From positions 1 through 10,279 of the forward strand of contig URZB01000038.1 in assembly GCA_900552295.1 (NCBI GenBank): a stretch of DNA of 10,279 bases, read 5' to 3'. The notes below the pieces were generated by a model, which did not search any database, was not told the origin of the DNA, and was given only the letters and a program-made list of their open reading frames with translations. Positions within the stretch are counted from its first letter, which is position 1; each line of letters begins with the position of its first letter. The DNA comes from an uncultured Collinsella sp. (lineage in GTDB: Bacteria; Actinomycetota; Coriobacteriia; Coriobacteriales; Coriobacteriaceae). A program made the translations under genes and the position numbers. Shown here piece after piece: positions 7,701 through 10,279 of this stretch.

Positions 7701-9140
7701 TCCGAGGTTTTTGGCAAAACCCTCGAGGAACGAGCCGCAGCCCGCAGAGCACGCCTCGTTGACGACGATATCGGTCAGCACGCCGTGGTTGAGCCAGATG
7801 GCCTTCATATCCTGTCCGCCGATGTCGAGCACGAAGGTCGCATCGGGAACGCATGCGCACGCGGCGCGGGCGTGCGCGACCGTCTCGACCGTATGGTAGT
7901 CGGCGTGGAACGCGCGCGCGAAAAGCTCCTCGCCGTATCCCGTGGTGCCCACGGCATCGATCGCAAGCGTGACTCCCGCTGTCTCCCAGCGGTTCTTCAA
8001 GCTGACAAGACCCTGTTGGGCGACGTCGAGCGGTCTGCCGTTATTAGACGCGTAGAACGAATCGACAAGCTCACCCGCCTCATCGACCAGGGCGAACTTG
8101 GTCGTCGTGCTCCCCGAATCGATACCGAGCGCCACACGCACCGTCTCTCCGGGCGCATACGCATCCGGACCCTTTGCCGGCGTCTCTTTGCCATGGCGTG
8201 CCGTAAAATCCGCCTGCTCGGCAGGTGTGGCAAAAAAGGGCTGGGCAAGACGTCCCTCCCCGCTTGCGGGCGCGACCGTCTCGAGCTTATCCAGCCGGAC
8301 AAAAGCGTCGGGAAGGTCGATCGGTTGGGACGATGCGAACATGTCGGTCAGCGACAGGGCGGCACCGCGCGCGACCATGATCTGCGGATCGCGCGGGACG
8401 ATAACCTGATCGTCCGATAGATTCAGTTGCTCCCGGAACACGCGGACCAGTGTGGGGTTGTAGGCGAGCGTACCGCCCTCGAAGATTACCGGCGGCTCGA
8501 TGTCGATACCCTGGGCCAGACCGCCGATCGTTTGGCGGGCGACCGCGTGAAGCGCCGAAAGCGCCAGGTCGGTGGTAGGAATGCCCTCGTTGAGCAGCGG
8601 CTGGATATCGGTCTTTGCGTACACGCCGCAGCGGCCCGAGACCTCGTGGACGGTCGTTCCCCGGCTTGCGAGCTGCTCGAACTCGCCCGATTCGGTGCCG
8701 ACCCCCATGAGCTTTGCCATCTCGTCGATAAATGCACCGGTACCGCCTGCGCACGAGCCGTTCATGCGCATGTCGGCAACCTCGATGTCTCCCTTATCGT
8801 TGGTGCGGAAGAAGATCATCTTGGCGTCTTGGCCGCCCAGCTCGATGGCGCAGCGCGTCTGCGGATAGAACCTGCTGATCGCGAGCGCGTTGGCGACCAC
8901 CTCCTGAACGTACGAGGCGCCCAGCGCGGTCGCGATATCGCGCGCACCCGAGCCGGTCACCGCAACGCGCAGTGACTCATGGGGAAAGCGCTCGGCGAGC
9001 TCGCCGAGCATGGCGCGCACGCTCGCTGTCTGACACGCCCCGTGGCGGCGATATCCCCACCACGCCTCGGTCATATCCTCGTGCATCGCGTAAACTTTGG
9101 TCGTCGTCGACCCTACGTCCAGTCCTACTAGCAACGCCAT
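4701..9140 (-). CDS. Acyl-CoA dehydratase activase-like fused protein (two BcrAD/BadFG domains, DUF2229, HgdB-like)
   Basis: A 1479-residue cytoplasmic iron-sulfur ATPase related to the activator of 2-hydroxyacyl-CoA dehydratase (HgdC). Domain 1 (about 3-268) has phosphate loop GLDVGSTTTK, LGGQDAK, cysteines C130 (SCAGGTGAF) and C171 (GRCGVY), and EGGTLAYNP. Domain 2 (about 336-597) repeats these: GIDSGSTTTK, IGGQDMK, C464 (ACSAGCGSF), C503 (SRCTVF) and VQGGTFRND. A C627-C630-C634-C653 knuckle follows. A DUF2229 domain (from ~722, IGIPRVLEFW, with DTVCFPAKLVHGH at 771-783) and an HgdB-like part with NDICFPAQ (C1120) and GDCRLTHY (C1155) complete it. In HgdC the paired cysteines hold one [4Fe-4S] cluster between subunits, and ATP hydrolysis drives electrons to low potential; here both halves share one chain. 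Substrate unknown. The ATG at 9140 has GGAG just upstream. It heads an operon with the overlapping tetR. Confidence 0.92.
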   Translation of the reverse strand: MALLVGLDVGSTTTKVYAMHEDMTEAWWGYRRHGACQTASVRAMLGELAERFPHESLRVAVTGSGARDIATALGASYVQEVVANALAISRFYPQTRCAIELGGQDAKMIFFRTNDKGDIEVADMRMNGSCAGGTGAFIDEMAKLMGVGTESGEFEQLASRGTTVHEVSGRCGVYAKTDIQPLLNEGIPTTDLALSALHAVARQTIGGLAQGIDIEPPVIFEGGTLAYNPTLVRVFREQLNLSDDQVIVPRDPQIMVARGAALSLTDMFASSQPIDLPDAFVRLDKLETVAPASGEGRLAQPFFATPAEQADFTARHGKETPAKGPDAYAPGETVRVALGIDSGSTTTKFALVDEAGELVDSFYASNNGRPLDVAQQGLVSLKNRWETAGVTLAIDAVGTTGYGEELFARAFHADYHTVETVAHARAACACVPDATFVLDIGGQDMKAIWLNHGVLTDIVVNEACSAGCGSFLEGFAKNLGIAVEDIATEAFSSKAPAVLGSRCTVFMNSSVVSEQRRGKGPGDIMAGLCRSIIENVFTKVIRVSNLNRLGDKVVVQGGTFRNDAVLRAFEQYLGKPVTRAPHPGLMGAIGIALLAREECRKGDAGTSFIGLDAVERFEHREFGGVTCRRCNNRCQRAVVAFGDGSLYVTGNRCPRGGAISWDELVREVPAAEELRPQGACEAQAPGTGRDRTAAAPNLFVDREKLLFESYPTVPVSGGRDVTIGIPRVLEFWDTMPFWSTFFSTLGFKVRVSGRSTKAMYERGLAHVTSDTVCFPAKLVHGHIRNLVDAGVDRIFMPIITTVPTENTASTSEWMCAVVKGYPYVMRNSDNPEERFGVPFDTPLFHWYDEGDRNRQLKAWCKETFDIDADLVAKATEQADRAQETFENQLQLRGRQVLENVHEDGGYAVVIASRPYHNDPLVNHGLPKLFSERGIPVLTPDAVPGVCNVDLSNSRIDIVNNYHARMLSCAVIVASTPELELVQMGSFGCGHDAYLTDEIARMMGEMGSKVPMMIKLDESDVAGPMGIRVRSFIESVNRRRAEERAEGARVHAVHPLDDPYKVKYTKRDRHDKIALVPNTSHAFCRLMTAAMRNQGVRAEALDIGREDAIRLGKRYVHNDICFPAQIVIGEALAALESGKYDPHDVAVVTGKYIGDCRLTHYMPLLRRALDDAGYDYVPVLTNDDVDAHNAHPGFKLGLGPSIQIAYGLPMIDALEAMLRRIRPYELEKGAADAAFDRALDEVIEGMERSGLRGQATGFKRALAIMDAVPYDRSNPHPTVLIVGEYLLNFHLGANHEIERYLEDNGLEVIEARMTDVIRKTYFYKHAQSREFHVDLSLPEKAWYATADNLFELAHDRCDRLGAASPLYEPPTRMPELVRASDKILHHTFDAGEGVLIPAEILEHAKRGCRNFVILQPFGCLPNHVVGRGLIHALKEQYPTAQFLPLDYDPDVSFANVENRLQMLIMNAKAQGCGEAHGETA

Positions 9141-9172
9141 AATGCTCCGTCTCTCGCATTTTTCCCGCTAGA

Positions 9173-9181
9173 GATATACCA
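9173..9181 (-). promoter_or_regulatory. Candidate extended -10 promoter of the activase-tetR operon
   Basis: On the minus strand TGGTATATC (9181-9173) fits the TGnTATAAT extended -10 pattern with four of six hexamer matches. No good -35 is present, as is usual for extended -10 promoters. The start site would fall near 9166, giving a short leader of about 25 bases. The operator palindrome covers the region where polymerase would sit just upstream. Confidence 0.4.
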
Positions 9182-9189
9182 CTCTACGT

Positions 9190-9210
9190 AATACAACAGA
9201 CTGTTGTATT
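9190..9210. promoter_or_regulatory. 21-bp palindromic operator, probable TetR binding site
   Basis: Two perfect 10-base arms, AATACAACAG and CTGTTGTATT, flank a single central A. Size and symmetry are typical of TetR-dimer operators. It lies 49 bases upstream of the activase start codon and overlaps the upstream part of the candidate promoter. The only regulator gene nearby is the tetR that ends the same operon. The link between site and protein is inferred from position. Confidence 0.8.
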
Positions 9211-9222
9211 TAAACTCCGTAT

Positions 9223-9255
9223 AAAAAGCGGCTGCCGAAACGCTTCAGCAGCCGC
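9223..9255 (-). terminator. Intrinsic terminator upstream of the activase operon
   Basis: A perfect 8-bp GC-rich stem (GCGGCTGC / GCAGCCGC) with a 12-base loop is followed on the minus strand by TTTTT. It ends transcripts coming from the DUF2798 gene and insulates the activase-tetR promoter, which begins just beyond it. Confidence 0.88.
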
Positions 9256-9421
9256 CGAATGCACCAACAGATTGTTCTGCGCGCTAGCACGTCGGGCAAC
9301 GGAGCAGCACGGGCCCTCCGGTCATGCGCACCGCTCACGCCCGCGATGTCGCCGAGAGAGCTATCCACGCTTAGGGCTCCAACCAAGCAAGTCGCCCGCG
9401 CTCAGCAGATCCCTAAGCGAG
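9256..9421 (-). other. Structured 3' region between the DUF2798 stop and its terminator
   Basis: This stretch of 166 bases holds no convincing gene. Two bases past the DUF2798 stop, a perfect 9-bp inverted repeat begins (CGCTTAGGG at 9419-9411, CCCTAAGCG at 9376-9368 on the minus strand) with a 34-base loop. Further on a CGGAG/CTCCG pair can also form. With the terminator at 9255-9223 the transcript would have a folded 3' tail of nearly 200 bases. I do not recognise a known RNA family. Confidence 0.4.
9265..9277. promoter_or_regulatory. Partial second copy of the operator core
   Basis: CAACAGATTGTTC matches the operator core CAACAGACTGTTG at 11 of 13 bases. It lies 71 bases from the main site, centre to centre, on the other side of the terminator. 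Its outer arms do not match. It may be a weak auxiliary site or coincidence. Confidence 0.25.
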
Positions 9422-9970
9422 CTACTCGCACTCAGGAGCCATAGCCTGCTCCAAGAGCTCGGCATGCTCCTCCTCGAAAACCGTCCCCACAGGGAAGGCG
9501 CGACGGAAGACGAAGCGGGAAATCGGACCGGCTACCAAAAGGTTCCACGGCAGCGCCATCACAAAATTATGCGGGATGTTGATCATCCAGATCGCGGGCA
9601 CGGAATACAGGTTCGCAAGGATGCCGCCGGGCATGTGCGTCAGACCCTCGCAGGCACCGTACAGCGACATGATGATGACCATGGGAACGACCATGCAGGA
9701 GCTGACGGCGAGCGTCATGGCAAGTGGCGAGCTCTTGCCCGGCGTGACCAGGAATTTAAAAGCGAAACCCTTGGCAAGGGGGCTGGCAACAAACCAGTCG
9801 CAGCACATGGCAAAAATGTAGGCAACGGGGAAGCCGAGCCACGCGGCGGCAACAACCTCGCCGCTGATGGCCCCATGCTGCAGGGCAACGTTGTAGATGC
9901 TCATCCAGAGCACCATGCAAAAGCACATGATAAAGGTGAACAGCAGGCTCTCTCGTTTGTTGATAGGCAT
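9422..9970 (-). CDS. DUF2798-family membrane protein
   Basis: A 182-residue integral membrane protein of unknown function. Four hydrophobic segments are visible at about 8-30, 39-61, 84-105 and 121-148. The two halves show the same layout: a first helix ending in an Asn/Gly turn, then a second helix ending in a short aromatic, Pro and Lys/Arg motif (DWFVASPLAKGFAF at 58-71 and LPWNLLVAGPISRFVF at 140-155). This internal duplication and the opening MPINKRESLLF are typical of DUF2798 proteins. The C-terminal ~20 residues are acidic and probably cytoplasmic. The ATG at 9970 is preferred because it gives the family's usual start; reading further back adds 20 Arg/Cys-rich residues across the upstream hairpin. 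AAAGGA lies 11 bases upstream, inside a small hairpin. It appears monocistronic, with its own terminator at 9255-9223. No role can be assigned. Confidence 0.85.
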   Translation of the reverse strand: MPINKRESLLFTFIMCFCMVLWMSIYNVALQHGAISGEVVAAAWLGFPVAYIFAMCCDWFVASPLAKGFAFKFLVTPGKSSPLAMTLAVSSCMVVPMVIIMSLYGACEGLTHMPGGILANLYSVPAIWMINIPHNFVMALPWNLLVAGPISRFVFRRAFPVGTVFEEEHAELLEQAMAPECE

Positions 9971-9987
9971 AAAGGACAAAATCCTTT
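9971..9987 (-). promoter_or_regulatory. Hairpin containing the DUF2798 ribosome binding site
   Basis: On the minus strand AAAGGA and TCCTTT, separated by TTTTG, form a 6-bp stem directly before the ATG. The stem contains the only Shine-Dalgarno-like sequence, so in folded form it would hide the site. No alternative ribosome binding site is seen. Confidence 0.45.
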
Positions 9988-10014
9988 CTGTGTTACGCCG
10001 CGGCACCACGCAAC

Positions 10015-10065
10015 AAAAACGGGCGGGCAAGATGGAGCTGTTGGGACTTCATCTCGCCCGCCCGT
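10015..10065 (-). terminator. Long terminator-like hairpin upstream of the DUF2798 gene
   Basis: A 19-position stem (10 perfect GC-rich pairs ACGGGCGGGC / GCCCGCCCGT at the base, then nine more positions with one A-C mismatch and one G-U) closes a 9-base loop and runs straight into TTTTTG on the minus strand. It has the form of a strong intrinsic terminator acting leftwards, 45 bases before the DUF2798 start. It either ends a transcript from beyond the right edge or acts as an attenuator in the DUF2798 leader. Confidence 0.75.
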
Positions 10066-10101
10066 GGTACGTGCGTCTGCGACTACTTATGTGGTGGAAC
10101 T

Positions 10102-10131
10102 ACCCTAACACGAACGGCGCGCGCTTCGTAA
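10102..10131 (-). promoter_or_regulatory. Possible promoter upstream of the leader hairpin
   Basis: On the minus strand TTACGA (10131-10126), an 18-base spacer and TAGGGT (10107-10102) preceded by TG one base away suggest an extended -10 promoter. Matches are weak. If used, the transcript starts near 10095 and must pass the terminator-like hairpin at 10065-10015 before reaching the DUF2798 gene. Confidence 0.22.
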
Positions 10132-10279
10132 GCGTTGAGTTTATGGAGATGCAGGGCACCAATAATCCCCCCGACCCCATAAGTTGCGGTGGAATACGGA
10201 CTGTTTTGACCCTTTAAGCAGCAATTGGGGGTGCGGACAGAAAGTTGGACCGTGAAGCGGTCCGGACTGGAGGTTCGCA
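10132..10279. other. Right-end region with a possible IS3-type insertion sequence start
   Basis: No complete gene lies here. From 10232, TGCGGACAGAAAGTTGGAC resembles the ends of IS3/IS150-group elements, which begin with TG and often contain AAGTTGGAC. A GTG at 10252 opens a plus-strand frame (MKRSGLEVR) to the window end that could be the start of a transposase orfA, but nine residues cannot prove it. A 6-bp stem GGACCG / CGGTCC (10247-10263) overlaps that start. A loosely similar sequence (10174-10211, with CGGACTGTTTTGACC) precedes it, so the region may instead be a repetitive intergenic element. Confidence 0.3.

Noticed and set aside
9256..9421. tRNA, SRP RNA or tmRNA in the DUF2798 3' region
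   Set aside because: No T-loop GGTTCGAATC-type sequence, no SRP apical loop motif and no tmRNA tag frame could be found.
9272..10108. A 278-codon plus-strand open frame across the DUF2798 gene
   Set aside because: Composition is His/Arg/Gly-rich without motifs, it crosses a terminator-like hairpin, and the opposite strand encodes a recognisable four-helix membrane protein.
1..10279. CRISPR array, prophage or toxin-antitoxin system
   Set aside because: No regularly spaced repeats, phage structural genes or small paired ORFs of that kind are visible.

Overview
This window reads as a whole or near-whole assembly contig from a GC-rich anaerobic gut bacterium, most likely a Coriobacteriia member (Collinsella-like Actinomycetota). 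That placement is an inference. It rests on the ClpC type, the very long fused CoA-dehydratase activase protein, the DUF2798 membrane protein and the GC-rich codon use; no rRNA or other strict marker is present. Bases 1-49 are not biological: they match the Illumina Nextera P7-side adapter (P7 tail, 8-base index, Read 2 primer, transposon mosaic end). Genomic sequence starts at base 50.

All five recognisable genes lie on the minus strand. From right to left, in the direction of transcription: (i) 10066-10279 is a gene-poor right end with a tentative start of an IS3-type insertion sequence. (ii) A candidate promoter and a strong terminator-like hairpin precede a small DUF2798 membrane protein gene (9970-9422). 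(iii) A structured 3' region runs from that gene to an intrinsic terminator at 9255-9223. (iv) A 21-bp near-perfect operator palindrome (9190-9210) sits over a promoter driving a 1479-residue acyl-CoA dehydratase activase-like protein (9140-4701). The stop of that gene overlaps a TetR-family regulator gene (4717-4028) by 17 bases. (v) An intergenic region of about 190 bases holds a candidate extended -10 promoter and hairpins, followed by clpC (3835-1193) and its terminator (1167-1136). (vi) A cytosolic M20-type dipeptidase gene similar to pepD starts at 978 and runs off the left end into the adapter.

The most coherent functional unit is the two-gene operon of activase and TetR. The operator lies just upstream of the large gene and the regulator is its overlapping downstream partner, so a self-repressing circuit is the simplest reading. 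The large protein carries two ASKHA-type activase domains, each with the paired cysteines expected to hold a bridging [4Fe-4S] cluster, then a four-cysteine knuckle, a DUF2229 domain and an HgdB-like part. That architecture points to ATP-driven low-potential electron transfer; the final substrate cannot be read from the sequence. clpC and the dipeptidase are housekeeping genes (protein quality control and peptide turnover). They appear to be separate transcription units.
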